Origin: Saccharopolyspora gloriosae
GTDB lineage: Bacteria; Actinomycetota; Actinomycetes; Mycobacteriales; Pseudonocardiaceae
Direction of reading: 5' to 3'
Length of the DNA stretch: 64,000 bases
Assembly: GCF_014203325.1 (NCBI RefSeq)
Contig: NZ_JACHIV010000001.1
Span: 1,799,501-1,863,500, forward strand
Positions 47,030 through 55,671 of the stretch are shown here, one piece after another; position 1 is the stretch's first letter, and every line of letters begins with the position of its first letter. A program made the position numbers and the translations under genes. The notes beneath the pieces were generated by a model. It did not search any database. It had not been told where the DNA came from and saw only the letters and a program-made list of their open reading frames with translations.

Positions 47030-48621
47030 GCCCGATCCTGACCTTGCGGGAGACGTCGATCTCCTACCGCGGCGCCGACGGGCTGGTGCCCGCGGTGCGC
47101 GACGTGGACCTGGAGCTGGAGGCGGGGGACACCCTCGGCCTCGCCGGGGAGTCCGGTTGCGGCAAGACGACGCTGGCGATGTCGGTGCTGCGCCTGCTGC
47201 CGCGTTCGGCGGTGCTCGGCGGTGACGTGCTGCTCGACGGGAAGGACGTGCGGAGCCTGTCGTTCGGGCAGCTGCGCGCGGCCCGGTGGGCGACGGCGTC
47301 GGTGGTGTTCCAGGGCGCGATGCACGCGCTGAACCCGGTGCGCACGGTCGGCGCCCAGATCGCGGAGCCGATGCGGCTGCACGGCACGGCTTCCGGTGAC
47401 CTGACCGGCCGGGTCGCGGAGTTGCTGGAATCGGTGGAGCTGCCCGCGAGCCGCGCCGACGCGTACCCGCACGAGCTCTCCGGCGGTCAGAAGCAGCGCG
47501 TGATGATCGCGATGGCGCTGGCCTGCGAACCGCGGTTGATCATCGCCGACGAGCCGACTACCGCGCTGGACGTGGTCGTGCAGGCCCAGGTGCTGGCGCT
47601 GCTGGGCAGGCTGGTCGCGGAGCGGGGCATCGCGCTGCTGATGATCAGCCACGACCTGTCGGTGCTGGCGGCGAGCTGCTCCCGCATCGCGGTGATGCAG
47701 GACGGCCGCATCGTCGAGCAGGGGCCGTCGCGGCAGGTCATGGGCTCGCCGGAGCACGAGCACAGCCGCGCGCTGGCGGACGCGTTCCCCACCGTCGGCG
47801 ATCCGAAGTTCCGCCTGGTCGATCCGTCGCAGCGCGCCGGGGAGGCGTTGCTGGCGGCGCAGGACGTGTCGGTGAGCTTCCCGGCCCGCTCCGGACCGCC
47901 GGTGCGGGCGGTGCGCGGCGTGGACCTGGAGGTCGGTGCGGACGAGATCGTCGCCCTCGTCGGTCAGTCCGGCTCGGGCAAGACGACGCTGGCGCGCACG
48001 CTGCTCGGCCTGCAGCAGCCCACGTCGGGTTCGGTCCGCTTCGACGGGAAGGTGCTGCCCGCCACCAGCGCGGGCCTGCGCGAGTACCGGCGGCAGGTGC
48101 AGCTGGTGCTGCAGGACCCGACCGGCGCGCTCAACCCGCGCAACACCGTCTACGAGGCGGTGGCGGAGGGGCTGCGCATCCACGGCGACGTCGCCGACGA
48201 GGCCGCGAAGGTGACCGAGGCGCTGGAGGCCGCCGAGCTGCGGCCCGCGTCGAAGTTCCTGTCGCGGTTCCCGCACGAGCTCTCCGGTGGTCAGCGGCAG
48301 CGCGTGGTGATCGCCGGGGCGCTGGTGCTGGCGCCGCAGGTCCTCGTCGCGGACGAGCCGGTGGCGTCGCTGGACGCGACGGTGCGCGGCGAGATCTTGG
48401 CGCTGCTGCTGCGGTTGCGCGTCGAACGCGGACTGTCCACTTTGGTCATCACGCACGATCTGGGGCTGGCGTGGAACATCGCCGACCGGGTGGCGGTGAT
48501 GTACCAGGGCGAGATCGTGGAGCTCGGCACGGTGGAGCAGGTCCTGCTCGATCCCCAGCACGAGTACACGAAGACGCTGCTCGCCGCCGTGCCGTCCTTG
48601 GACCGGCGACCGGCTGGCTGA
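47026..48621 (+). CDS. Fused dual-ATPase subunit of the peptide ABC transporter (DppD-DppF type)
   Basis: The 531-residue protein joins two ATPases. The first (about 1-250) has GESGCGKTT, LSGGQKQRVMIAMAL and LIIADEPTTALD. The second (about 275-530) has GQSGSGKTT, LSGGQRQRVVIAGAL and VLVADEPVASLD. Two-domain ATPases serve importers that would otherwise use DppD and DppF. The start overlaps the permease stop, so all four genes are coupled. Confidence 0.93.
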   Translation: MSPILTLRETSISYRGADGLVPAVRDVDLELEAGDTLGLAGESGCGKTTLAMSVLRLLPRSAVLGGDVLLDGKDVRSLSFGQLRAARWATASVVFQGAMHALNPVRTVGAQIAEPMRLHGTASGDLTGRVAELLESVELPASRADAYPHELSGGQKQRVMIAMALACEPRLIIADEPTTALDVVVQAQVLALLGRLVAERGIALLMISHDLSVLAASCSRIAVMQDGRIVEQGPSRQVMGSPEHEHSRALADAFPTVGDPKFRLVDPSQRAGEALLAAQDVSVSFPARSGPPVRAVRGVDLEVGADEIVALVGQSGSGKTTLARTLLGLQQPTSGSVRFDGKVLPATSAGLREYRRQVQLVLQDPTGALNPRNTVYEAVAEGLRIHGDVADEAAKVTEALEAAELRPASKFLSRFPHELSGGQRQRVVIAGALVLAPQVLVADEPVASLDATVRGEILALLLRLRVERGLSTLVITHDLGLAWNIADRVAVMYQGEIVELGTVEQVLLDPQHEYTKTLLAAVPSLDRRPAG

Positions 48622-48635
48622 GAGGCCGGAGCGTC

Positions 48636-48668
48636 CGCCTGAGAAGTCGATCCCGCGGCGGGGAGGCG
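48636..48668 (-). repeat. Degraded half-copy of the dispersed element
   Basis: On the minus strand it reads CGCCGCGGGATCGACTTCTCA, matching the fragment at 13.95 kb. It lies about 35 bases behind the stop of the kinase-like gene, sense to it. Confidence 0.4.
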
Positions 48669-48702
48669 CCACCTGCCCGGCGAGCGCACCGAGTTCAGGC
48701 GC

Positions 48703-49332
48703 TCAGTCCAGCTCGTCCACGACGGCCGGGTGGCCGGGGCGGTCGACGCGGATGACGTGGTCGGCGAGGCGTTCCGGGGCGACTTCGGAGCTGTAGCGGT
48801 CGAAGGCGGGCAGCGTCCACCGGTCGGCCTCGGCCGTGTGCCGCGCGAGCGAACCCCCTGGCAGCCAGAGGTGCACCGCGCGGTCGAACGGCAGGCCCGC
48901 GCCGAGCAGCAGCGGGCCGTCCACCAGCACCACGCCGCGCTCCGGCAGCCGCACCCGGTCGAGCCTGGGGGAGCGGTCGGTCACCGCGTCCCACAGCGCG
49001 GGCAGCACTTCGCCGGTACCGCCGTCGGCGAGCGGATCGAGCACCTCGCGGCGCAGTCCGGCGAGGTCGAACCAGCTCTCGTAGAACGAATCCGGATCGT
49101 CGCGGCCGTGCTCGAACCGCAGCGAAGCCGGGCGCACGTAGCCGTCCATGCCGACGCGCACCACTTCCCGGCCGCGCACCCGCAGCGGCTGCACCAGCTC
49201 GTCGGCGAAGGCGGCCGTGCCCGCCGCGGGCGCCCCGTCGATCGCGACCCGGACCCACCGCCGCCGCTCCCCGTCGATGACGTCGGCGAGCTCGCCCGTC
49301 AACTTCTCCGGAGTGATCGCCCGAACCCGCAT
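48703..49332 (-). CDS. Uridine-kinase-like P-loop protein with degenerate Walker A
   Basis: The 209-residue protein has the layout of actinobacterial uridine kinases: VRVAIDGAPAAGTAAFADELV where a P-loop would be, then VGMDGYVRPASLRFEHGRDDPDSFYESWFDLAGLRREVLDPL and GVVLVDGPLLL. The P-loop pattern normally ends GKS/T; here it ends GTAA, so the nucleotide-binding lysine is missing. It may have lost kinase activity. ATG 49332 is the start. Confidence 0.7.
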   Translation of the reverse strand: MRVRAITPEKLTGELADVIDGERRRWVRVAIDGAPAAGTAAFADELVQPLRVRGREVVRVGMDGYVRPASLRFEHGRDDPDSFYESWFDLAGLRREVLDPLADGGTGEVLPALWDAVTDRSPRLDRVRLPERGVVLVDGPLLLGAGLPFDRAVHLWLPGGSLARHTAEADRWTLPAFDRYSSEVAPERLADHVIRVDRPGHPAVVDELD

Positions 49333-49384
49333 CCCGCCGTTCTACCGGACGGCGTCGGCGCTCCGCGCCACCGGCTTCGCGAGA

Positions 49385-49558
49385 TCACTCCGGCATGCCC
49401 ATGAACCGTTCGATGGCCCGCATCTCGGCTCGGTCGTCGGAATCCGCCTCAAGGCGTGCGGCGTCGGCCGCAGCCTGATCGAGCAGGGCTTCTCTGTGCG
49501 CGCGGACCGCGTCCGAACGGCTCCGGTGGCCGGGCAAGGCTTCCCCTACGGCGTGCAC
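49385..49558 (-). CDS. Small antitoxin-like ORF, possibly a remnant
   Basis: A 57-residue frame starts at GTG 49558 and includes HRSRSDAVRAHREALLDQ and DSDDRAEMRAIERFMGMPE. That C-terminus resembles ribbon-helix-helix antitoxins of the type ending in AEMRAIREDME. In-frame ATG and then TAG lie immediately upstream, so the N-terminus may be truncated. No toxin gene is adjacent. Treat it as tentative. Confidence 0.35.
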   Translation of the reverse strand: MHAVGEALPGHRSRSDAVRAHREALLDQAAADAARLEADSDDRAEMRAIERFMGMPE

Positions 49559-49789
49559 TGTGCGTGGCTACATGGAACCGAGAGTAGTGGTCCATGTCGC
49601 ACCTGGTCGGTCGCCGGGTCGATCTTGCCGTCGTAAGCCGTGCTTCTCGAGCGCGAAGCGGTTCAACCCACGTCGCCAGGTTGACCACCTCTCGCGAGGT
49701 ACGCGGCGAAGCGACTTCGGAAATCGGTTCTGCGGCGAGCGGGCCACCGAGCTGCCCAGCCTTCGTTCCGATGCGCGGAGCTGAGCGGT
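49559..49789. other. Intergenic, nothing recognised
   Basis: About 230 bases with no gene, repeat or clear promoter that I can support. It lies between the tentative antitoxin-like ORF and the LD-carboxypeptidase stop. Confidence 0.5.
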
Positions 49790-50722
49790 TCAGCGCAGGG
49801 CCGGCTGGAGGATGCTCAGGCGCTGGGCCGCGGTGTCGAGTTCGGCGGCCACGCCGAGCGGCACGGTGCGCTGGGCGGCGCAGTGGCCGAAGCCGAGCTC
49901 CCACAGCACCGGGATGCCGAGGTCGCCGAGCAGGTTGCGCAGCACGGCCCGCACCTCCTCCAGCGGCCCGCATTCGCTCCACGAGCCGAGCGCGATGCCG
50001 CTGGCCCGGTCGAACCACCCGGCGCGCAGCAGCTGGGTCAGCGCCCGGTCCAGGCGGTACGGGTCCTCGCCGACGTCTTCCAGCAGCGCGATGCCCCGGG
50101 CGGGCGGAGCCGCCGCGTCGGGCGCGCCGAGGGAGGCGGCGAGCAGGCTCAGGTTGCCGCCGTAGGTGACGCCGGTCGCGCGCCCCGGAACCAGCGCTTC
50201 CGCTCCGCGCCTGGTCAGGATCGTCACCGATTCCGGGGCGAACAGGGTGCGGCGCAGGTGCTCGCGGGCGGGCGCGTCCTCGGAGAAGGCGCCGGTGGCG
50301 ATCATCGGGCCGAACACGGTGGCCACGCCGAGCCGGGAGCCGAAGGCGTCGTGCAGGGCCGTGACGTCGCTGGATCCCGCGAACACCTTGCTCTCGGCGG
50401 CTCCCATCGCCGCCCAGTCGAGGTGGTCGAGCACCCGCATGCTGCCGTAGCCGCCGCGGGCGCACAGGACGCCGTCGACCTCCGGGTCGCACCAGGCCTG
50501 CTGCAGGTCGGCGGCGCGCTCGGCGTCGCCGCCCGCGAGGTAGCGCAGCCTCGGGTGGCGTTCGCGCACGTGCTTGCCGGGCACGACCCGCAGGTCCCAG
50601 TCGCGCAGCAGGTCCAAGCCGGCGTCGAGCTGGTCGGCGGGAACGGGACCGGCGGGGGCGACCACGGCGACCGTGTCGCCGGCCCGCAGCCGTCGCGGCC
50701 GACGTCGTTCACGGGTGCTCAT
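49790..50722 (-). CDS. LD-carboxypeptidase (peptidase S66)
   Basis: It trims D-alanine from muropeptide tetrapeptides, or cleaves microcin-like peptides in MccF members. The 310-residue protein has the nucleophile in AGSSDVTALHDAF, the glutamate in LLEDVGEDPYRLDRAL and the histidine in LGFGHCAAQRTVPLGV, the S66 Ser-Glu-His set. ARGGYGSMRVLDHLDW is a further family block. ATG 50722 follows GGAG. It is cytosolic; no signal peptide is visible. Confidence 0.9.
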   Translation of the reverse strand: MSTRERRRPRRLRAGDTVAVVAPAGPVPADQLDAGLDLLRDWDLRVVPGKHVRERHPRLRYLAGGDAERAADLQQAWCDPEVDGVLCARGGYGSMRVLDHLDWAAMGAAESKVFAGSSDVTALHDAFGSRLGVATVFGPMIATGAFSEDAPAREHLRRTLFAPESVTILTRRGAEALVPGRATGVTYGGNLSLLAASLGAPDAAAPPARGIALLEDVGEDPYRLDRALTQLLRAGWFDRASGIALGSWSECGPLEEVRAVLRNLLGDLGIPVLWELGFGHCAAQRTVPLGVAAELDTAAQRLSILQPALR

Positions 50723-50986
50723 GGAGGGCTCCGTCCGGAGGTCCGGATCGTGGGGTGCCGCGAAGCGGCAGGAGCCGAGCGTAGCGGTCCGCCGGTGATC
50801 GGGACCGCAGCCCGCGCCGCGGCGTGTTCGCGTTCGGCGAACAGGCCCCACGAACGGATCAACGCTCGATTCGACCGCTTTCCGCGCACCTGTTCGGTGC
50901 CGATGGTGCTGCTGAGAGGGTGTGCCGGGCGGAACGGGGGACGGCTGCGCGGGCCGCGGCCCGAGTGGCTTACTGTCGAAGGTGCC

Positions 50987-51553
50987 ATGGCTCGTGTCAT
51001 CCACGTCTTCCGCCAGCCCGACCGGTTCGTAGCAGGGACCGTCGGGGAACCCGGTGAGCGCACGTTCTACCTGCAGGCCTCCGAGGATGTCCGCACGGTC
51101 AGCGTGCAGCTGGAGAAACAGCAGGTCTCGGTCCTCGCCGAACGGATCGGTGCCCTCCTGGAGGAGGTGCAGCGGCGCTTCGACGCGGAACTGCCCACGG
51201 CCCCGCCGGAGGATCTCGTCGACGCCGACCCGCTCGCGGTGCCGGTGGAGGAGGAGTTCCGCGTCGGCACGATGGGGCTCGGCTGGGACGCCGAGACCGA
51301 GGCCGTCGTCGTCGAGCTGCTCGCGGTCACCGAGGAGGAGATCGACGAGTCGGTGGTGCTCGACGACACCGAGGAAGGCCCGGACGCGGTCCGCGTCTTC
51401 CTCAGCCCGGCCGACGCCCGCGCCTTCGCGGAGCGCGCCGAGCGGGTCCTCAACGCCGGTCGCAAGCCCTGCCCGCTGTGCGGGGAACCGCTGGACCCGG
51501 AGGGGCACATCTGCCCCCGGCAGAACGGTTACCGCCGCTCAGAGGAGGACTAG
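50987..51553 (+). CDS. DUF3090 family protein with zinc ribbon
   Basis: The 188-residue protein begins MARVIHVFRQPDRFVAGTVG and ends with a zinc-ribbon-like CPLCGEPLDPEGHICPR (about residues 164-180). In actinobacteria it is found with an SCO1664-like gene and often mshC or a phosphatase; the function is unknown. ATG 50987 follows GAAGG. The next gene begins six bases after its stop. Confidence 0.85.
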   Translation: MARVIHVFRQPDRFVAGTVGEPGERTFYLQASEDVRTVSVQLEKQQVSVLAERIGALLEEVQRRFDAELPTAPPEDLVDADPLAVPVEEEFRVGTMGLGWDAETEAVVVELLAVTEEEIDESVVLDDTEEGPDAVRVFLSPADARAFAERAERVLNAGRKPCPLCGEPLDPEGHICPRQNGYRRSEED

Positions 51554-51559
51554 CCGCCC

Positions 51560-52354
51560 GTGCACCCCGATGATCCGGCCGTTCGCGAGGTCCTGGCACA
51601 CGGCCGCATCGAGGTCGAGGGACGGCTCGTGGAAGCCTCGAACGCCACGTTGTTCTGCTCCGTCGAGCACAACGGCGCCGCCGCCGAGTGCGTGTACAAG
51701 CCGGTGCGCGGGGAGCGGCCGCTGTGGGACTTCCCGGACGGCACGCTCGCCGGGCGCGAGGTCGGCTCGTTCCTGATCACCGAGGCGCTGGGCTGGGACC
51801 TGATTCCGCCGACGCTGCTGCGCGACGGACCGTTCGGGCCGGGCATGGTGCAGCTGTGGGTGGACACCGAGGAAGACTCGGAGCTGGTCGACCTGGCCGC
51901 GCCGTCGGAGGTTCCGGACGGCTGGCGCGCGGTGCTGCGCGCGCACGACCACCACGGCGAGCCGGTGGTGCTGGCGCACTCCGACCACGAGGCGCTGCGG
52001 CGGCTCGCGGTGCTCGACATCGTGATCAACAACGCGGACCGCAAGGGCGGCCACGTGCTGCACTCGCCGCGCGGCGAGGTGTTCGGCGTGGACCACGGGG
52101 TGAGCCTGAACGCGGAGAACAAGCTGCGCACGGTCCTGTGGGGCTGGATCGGGGAGCGGCTGCCCGAGGACGCGGTCGACGCGCTGAGCCGGTTCCGCGC
52201 ACTGCTGGAGGGCGATCTCGCGGCTCGGCTGGCCGAGCACGTCACGCCGAAGGAAGTGCAGGCCGTCGCCGAACGGGTCGACGCGCTGCTGGCCGCGGCG
52301 GAGTTCCCGGCCCCGTCGGGCGAGTGGCCCGCGATCCCCTGGCCCGCGTTCTGA
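51560..52354 (+). CDS. SCO1664 family protein (PI3/4-kinase-like fold)
   Basis: The 264-residue protein has ATLFCSVEHNGAAAECVYKPVRGERPLWDFPDGTLAGREVGSFLI-type kinase-like lysine and glutamate positions, and LDIVINNADRKGGHVLH followed by GVDHGVSLNAENKLRTVLWGW, which carry the catalytic asparagine/aspartate pattern. The role is unknown. GTG 51560 is the start. It forms a two-gene unit with the DUF3090 gene. Confidence 0.8.
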   Translation: MHPDDPAVREVLAHGRIEVEGRLVEASNATLFCSVEHNGAAAECVYKPVRGERPLWDFPDGTLAGREVGSFLITEALGWDLIPPTLLRDGPFGPGMVQLWVDTEEDSELVDLAAPSEVPDGWRAVLRAHDHHGEPVVLAHSDHEALRRLAVLDIVINNADRKGGHVLHSPRGEVFGVDHGVSLNAENKLRTVLWGWIGERLPEDAVDALSRFRALLEGDLAARLAEHVTPKEVQAVAERVDALLAAAEFPAPSGEWPAIPWPAF

Positions 52355-52414
52355 CCGTTCCCAGCGGCCGGAAAATCGGATGCACCGGGCACGTCGCTGC
52401 GCGATCATCCGGGC

Positions 52415-53242
52415 ATGACCGCAGCCGGTGAGCAGTCCCTGGCCCGCGAGCCGTACCCGCTGCGCGGCCGGACCGCGCTGGTGACGGGCGTGAGCCGCAG
52501 GCAGGGCATCGGGTTCGCCATCGCGTCCCGGATGGCGGCCTGGGGCGCGAGCGTGTTCCTGCACCACCACCGGCCGCACGACGCCGAGCAGCCGTGGGGT
52601 GCCGATGACCTCGACGAGGTCCGCGCGGGCGTGGCCGGGCACCTGTCCGGCTCGGCGCGGATCGCCGACGCCGCCGGGGACTTGGCGGACCCGGACGAAC
52701 CGGCTCGGCTGGTGCGCAGGGCGGTGGCCGAGTTCGGACGGCTCGACGTGCTGGTCTGCAACCACGCCCGCAGCGGATCCGATGGTGCGCTGGGCGAACT
52801 GGACGCGGCGATGCTGGACGGGCACTGGGCGGTCAACACCCGCTCGTCGTTGTTGCTGGCGCAGGAGTTCGCCGCTCGTCACAGCGGATCCCCCAGTGGG
52901 CGGGTGGTGTTCCTGACCTCGGGGCAGCGCGCCGGTCCGATGCCCGGCGAGATCGCCTACGCGGCGGCGAAGGGCGCGCTCGCCGAGATCACCGCGACCA
53001 TCGCCGAACAGCTCGCCGACGCGGGCATCACGGTGAACACGGTGAACCCGGGACCGGTGCAGACCGGGTACCTCACCGAGGCCGACTGGGCGGCGATCGG
53101 CCACATGTTCCCGTTCGGCCGCTGGGGCGAGCCGGACGACCCGGCCCGGCTGATCACCTGGCTGTGCACCGACGAGGCGCGCTGGATCACCGGCCAGGTG
53201 ATCGAATCCGAGGGCGGCTTCGCCCGCTACCGCCAGCGGTGA
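52415..53242 (+). CDS. Short-chain dehydrogenase/reductase
   Basis: The 275-residue SDR has the coenzyme loop TGVSRRQGIGFAIA, the NHA segment (CNHARSGSDG), the catalytic Ser in FLTSGQRAG and Tyr/Lys in YAAAKGALAEI. VNTVNPGPVQTGY follows. It oxidises or reduces an unknown alcohol/ketone with NAD(P). ATG 52415 is taken; the gap to the SCO1664 gene is 60 bases. Confidence 0.88.
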   Translation: MTAAGEQSLAREPYPLRGRTALVTGVSRRQGIGFAIASRMAAWGASVFLHHHRPHDAEQPWGADDLDEVRAGVAGHLSGSARIADAAGDLADPDEPARLVRRAVAEFGRLDVLVCNHARSGSDGALGELDAAMLDGHWAVNTRSSLLLAQEFAARHSGSPSGRVVFLTSGQRAGPMPGEIAYAAAKGALAEITATIAEQLADAGITVNTVNPGPVQTGYLTEADWAAIGHMFPFGRWGEPDDPARLITWLCTDEARWITGQVIESEGGFARYRQR

Positions 53243-53402
53243 GGGCCGCCGCAGCGGAGCGCGGAACATTGTGGTCCCGTCAATGGCGCGCCCGCGAGCG
53301 GCAGGCGAAGCGGTGAATCCGAGCCTGCCTTGCGGCGAAGCCTTGCTCGCAAGCCCGGCAGCGCTTGGCAGAGCGTCCCACCACGACCAGAGATGATCCG
53401 GC

Positions 53403-54446
53403 TCAGTCGTCGTTTCCGGACTCCGGGTCGTGAAACTCGGGCGATCCCGCCGGCGCAGGACCACCGGGCCCGCGGTCCCTCGGCTGCGCGTGCGGCGAGG
53501 CGCGGAACTCTCGTGGTGACATCCCGACGACGCGCCGAAAAGCGGTGCTGAAAGCGCTTTCTGACTGGTATCCGATGGTTCCCGCTATGGCGGTGAGGGA
53601 GTCCTCCGTGCGCAGTGCGGCACGCGCTAGCTGCATTCGCCATTCGATGAGGTAATCCAAAGGCGGTCTCCCCGCTCTGCTCTTGAAGTTCGCGGCGAAA
53701 GCGGACCGCGACATCATCGCGATTCCGGCGAGCTCTTCGAGCGTCCAGCGATGGCCCGGTTCAGCATGCATGGCTCGTAGCGCTGCCCCGATCCCGTCGT
53801 CGGAGACCGACGCGAGCCATCCCAGCGGCTCGTGGGACGAACCGGCGTGCGACCTCAGCATGTGCACCAGAAGGATCTGGGCCAGATGCTCGAGGACGAG
53901 GGATCGGCCCGCCTCGTGCGACTCGATCTCGTGGACGAGCAGGGTGGCGATGTTCCAGAGCAACCTCCCGCCGACATCGGCTGCTTTGACGAGCACGGCC
54001 GGGGGCAGCGATGAGAACAAGGTCGACGCGTCGGAATCCTGAAACTCGAAGTCGACGCTGCACGTGTACGTGACGGATCCGCGGGGAATCTCGGCTCTGC
54101 TCCCGGAAATCTCCTGGCGGAGCGGTCCGTTCGAGTCGCGAGCGCGGGCTGCTCCGATCGAGCTCCCGAGTCCGTACGGGGGCGGATTTCCGAGCAGGTA
54201 GAAATCGCCCGTGCTCAGGAAGAGGGGGTCCGAACCGTCGACGCACAGCCAGCACTGGCCTTCCACCACCACGCCGAGCTTGATGTGCGGAAACGGGGAG
54301 AACTGGGCTCCCCACGGGGCCGTCGCGCGCAGCGGTACGGGGGCGACGGTCCGGGGGCGTGCCAGCGCCAGAGCCTCCCGAACGGGGTCGTGCGCGTCGA
54401 GGGCGACCTCAGTTCTGGACGATCGATAAACATCGCTGGAATGCAT
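53403..54446 (-). CDS. AraC family transcriptional regulator with cupin sensor
   Basis: The 347-residue protein has an N-terminal cupin (FPHIKLGVVVEGQCWLCVDG) and a C-terminal double HTH: WTLEELAGIAMMSRSAFAANFKSRAG and LTAIAGTIGYQSESAFSTAFRRVVGMSPREFR. ATG 54446 is chosen; 54458 is another in-frame ATG. It is divergent from an aldo/keto reductase it likely controls. Third codon positions carry more A/T than in neighbours, suggesting transfer. Confidence 0.88.
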   Translation of the reverse strand: MHSSDVYRSSRTEVALDAHDPVREALALARPRTVAPVPLRATAPWGAQFSPFPHIKLGVVVEGQCWLCVDGSDPLFLSTGDFYLLGNPPPYGLGSSIGAARARDSNGPLRQEISGSRAEIPRGSVTYTCSVDFEFQDSDASTLFSSLPPAVLVKAADVGGRLLWNIATLLVHEIESHEAGRSLVLEHLAQILLVHMLRSHAGSSHEPLGWLASVSDDGIGAALRAMHAEPGHRWTLEELAGIAMMSRSAFAANFKSRAGRPPLDYLIEWRMQLARAALRTEDSLTAIAGTIGYQSESAFSTAFRRVVGMSPREFRASPHAQPRDRGPGGPAPAGSPEFHDPESGNDD

Positions 54447-54554
54447 GTTATGGACCATACGCCCGGAGGTGGGAATGATGGGTTTCCGGCGGTAAGAGCC
54501 GTCAGGCGTGAGGAGCCTGCTCATGCCGGATCGACGCGAGGAGCAAGAGGACGT
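54447..54554. promoter_or_regulatory. AraC / aldo-keto reductase divergent promoter
   Basis: TATGG-A-CCATA at 54449-54459 is a perfect inverted repeat overlapping the AraC start region, a candidate operator. No firm -10/-35 pair was identified. Confidence 0.4.
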
Positions 54555-55565
54555 ATGCGATACCGATTTCTCGGAAGATCGGGTCTGCGGGTTTCGGAAC
54601 TGTCGCTGGGGACGGGCAATTTCGGGATGGGCTGGGGGCACGGGGCGAGTGCGACCGAGGCTCGGGCGATGTACGACATCTATCGGGAAGCGGGAGGGAA
54701 CTTCATCGACACGGCTTCCAACTACCAGTCGGGGGAGGCCGAGGAGCACCTCTCGGACATCATCTCCTCGGACCGCGAGGACGTGGTTCTGGCGACGAAG
54801 TACACCATGGGGACGTCGGCGACCAGCGGCCTCCAAATGACCGGGAACAGCCGGAAAGCGATGGTCCAGTCGCTGGAGCAGAGCCTGCGTCGACTGGGCA
54901 CCGACCGGGTGGACGTGCTCTGGGCGCATGTGGCCGACACGTCCACGCCCATCGAAGAAATCGTGCGAGCCTTCGACGATCTGACGCGCGCCGGAAAGAT
55001 TCTGTACGCCGGTCTTTCCAATTTCCCCGCATGGCGCGTGGCCACGGGAGTCACCCTGGCGCAGCAGCGGGACTGGGCCCCTCTCGTGGCGATCCAGGTC
55101 GAGTACAGCCTCGTCGAGCGCAGCGCTGATCGGGAGTTGATGCCGATGGCAGAGGCCTTCGGCTTGGGCGTCCTCGGGTTCTCGCCGCTCGGCGGTGGTC
55201 TTCTCACCGGAAAGTACCGGCGGGACGGGACAGGTCGCGCGCAGAGCTCGATCAGCCGATTCCTCCACAAGGAGGACGACCCCGCCAAGGCGCGCGTTCT
55301 GGATGCCGTCGAAAGCGTTTCCCGGGACCTCGGCACGACTCCGGAGCGGGTGGCGATCAAATGGGCGATGTCCAAGGGGGTGATACCCGTCCTCGGGCCG
55401 AGGAGCGCAGATCAGCTCACGTCGAACCTCGCGGCCGGTGATCTGGAGCTCGCGACGCCCCGGCTCGAATGGCTTGATGAGGTGAGCGCGCTGCAGCTGG
55501 GATACCCACACGAATTGTGGCCGGAGAACGAACGGGTGGAGAAGAACCGATTCGCCCAGCCGTAA
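54555..55565 (+). CDS. Aldo/keto reductase
   Basis: The 336-residue protein starts MRYRFLGRSGLRVSELSLGTGNF. The catalytic set is visible: Asp/Tyr in NFIDTASNYQSGEAEEHL, Lys in VLATKYTMG and His in VDVLWAHVAD. C-terminal VLGPRSADQLTSNL binds NADPH. ATG 54555 follows GAGG. It is divergent from an AraC regulator and shares that gene's lower third-position GC. Confidence 0.9.
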   Translation: MRYRFLGRSGLRVSELSLGTGNFGMGWGHGASATEARAMYDIYREAGGNFIDTASNYQSGEAEEHLSDIISSDREDVVLATKYTMGTSATSGLQMTGNSRKAMVQSLEQSLRRLGTDRVDVLWAHVADTSTPIEEIVRAFDDLTRAGKILYAGLSNFPAWRVATGVTLAQQRDWAPLVAIQVEYSLVERSADRELMPMAEAFGLGVLGFSPLGGGLLTGKYRRDGTGRAQSSISRFLHKEDDPAKARVLDAVESVSRDLGTTPERVAIKWAMSKGVIPVLGPRSADQLTSNLAAGDLELATPRLEWLDEVSALQLGYPHELWPENERVEKNRFAQP

Positions 55566-55671
55566 GGATCAGCCGGAACAGTGACCGCTGAGGCTGCGCT
55601 TCCCGCCCCCCGCGCGGGGCGAGGACGAAGACAGCGCTGGGACTCGGCCCGCTGCGCGGAGCGAGCAGCCC

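Noticed and set aside
55606-55640. GC hairpin CGCCCC/GGGGCG between the aldo-keto reductase and esterase genes
   Set aside because: Only 6 bp and in very GC-rich DNA; too weak to call a terminator.
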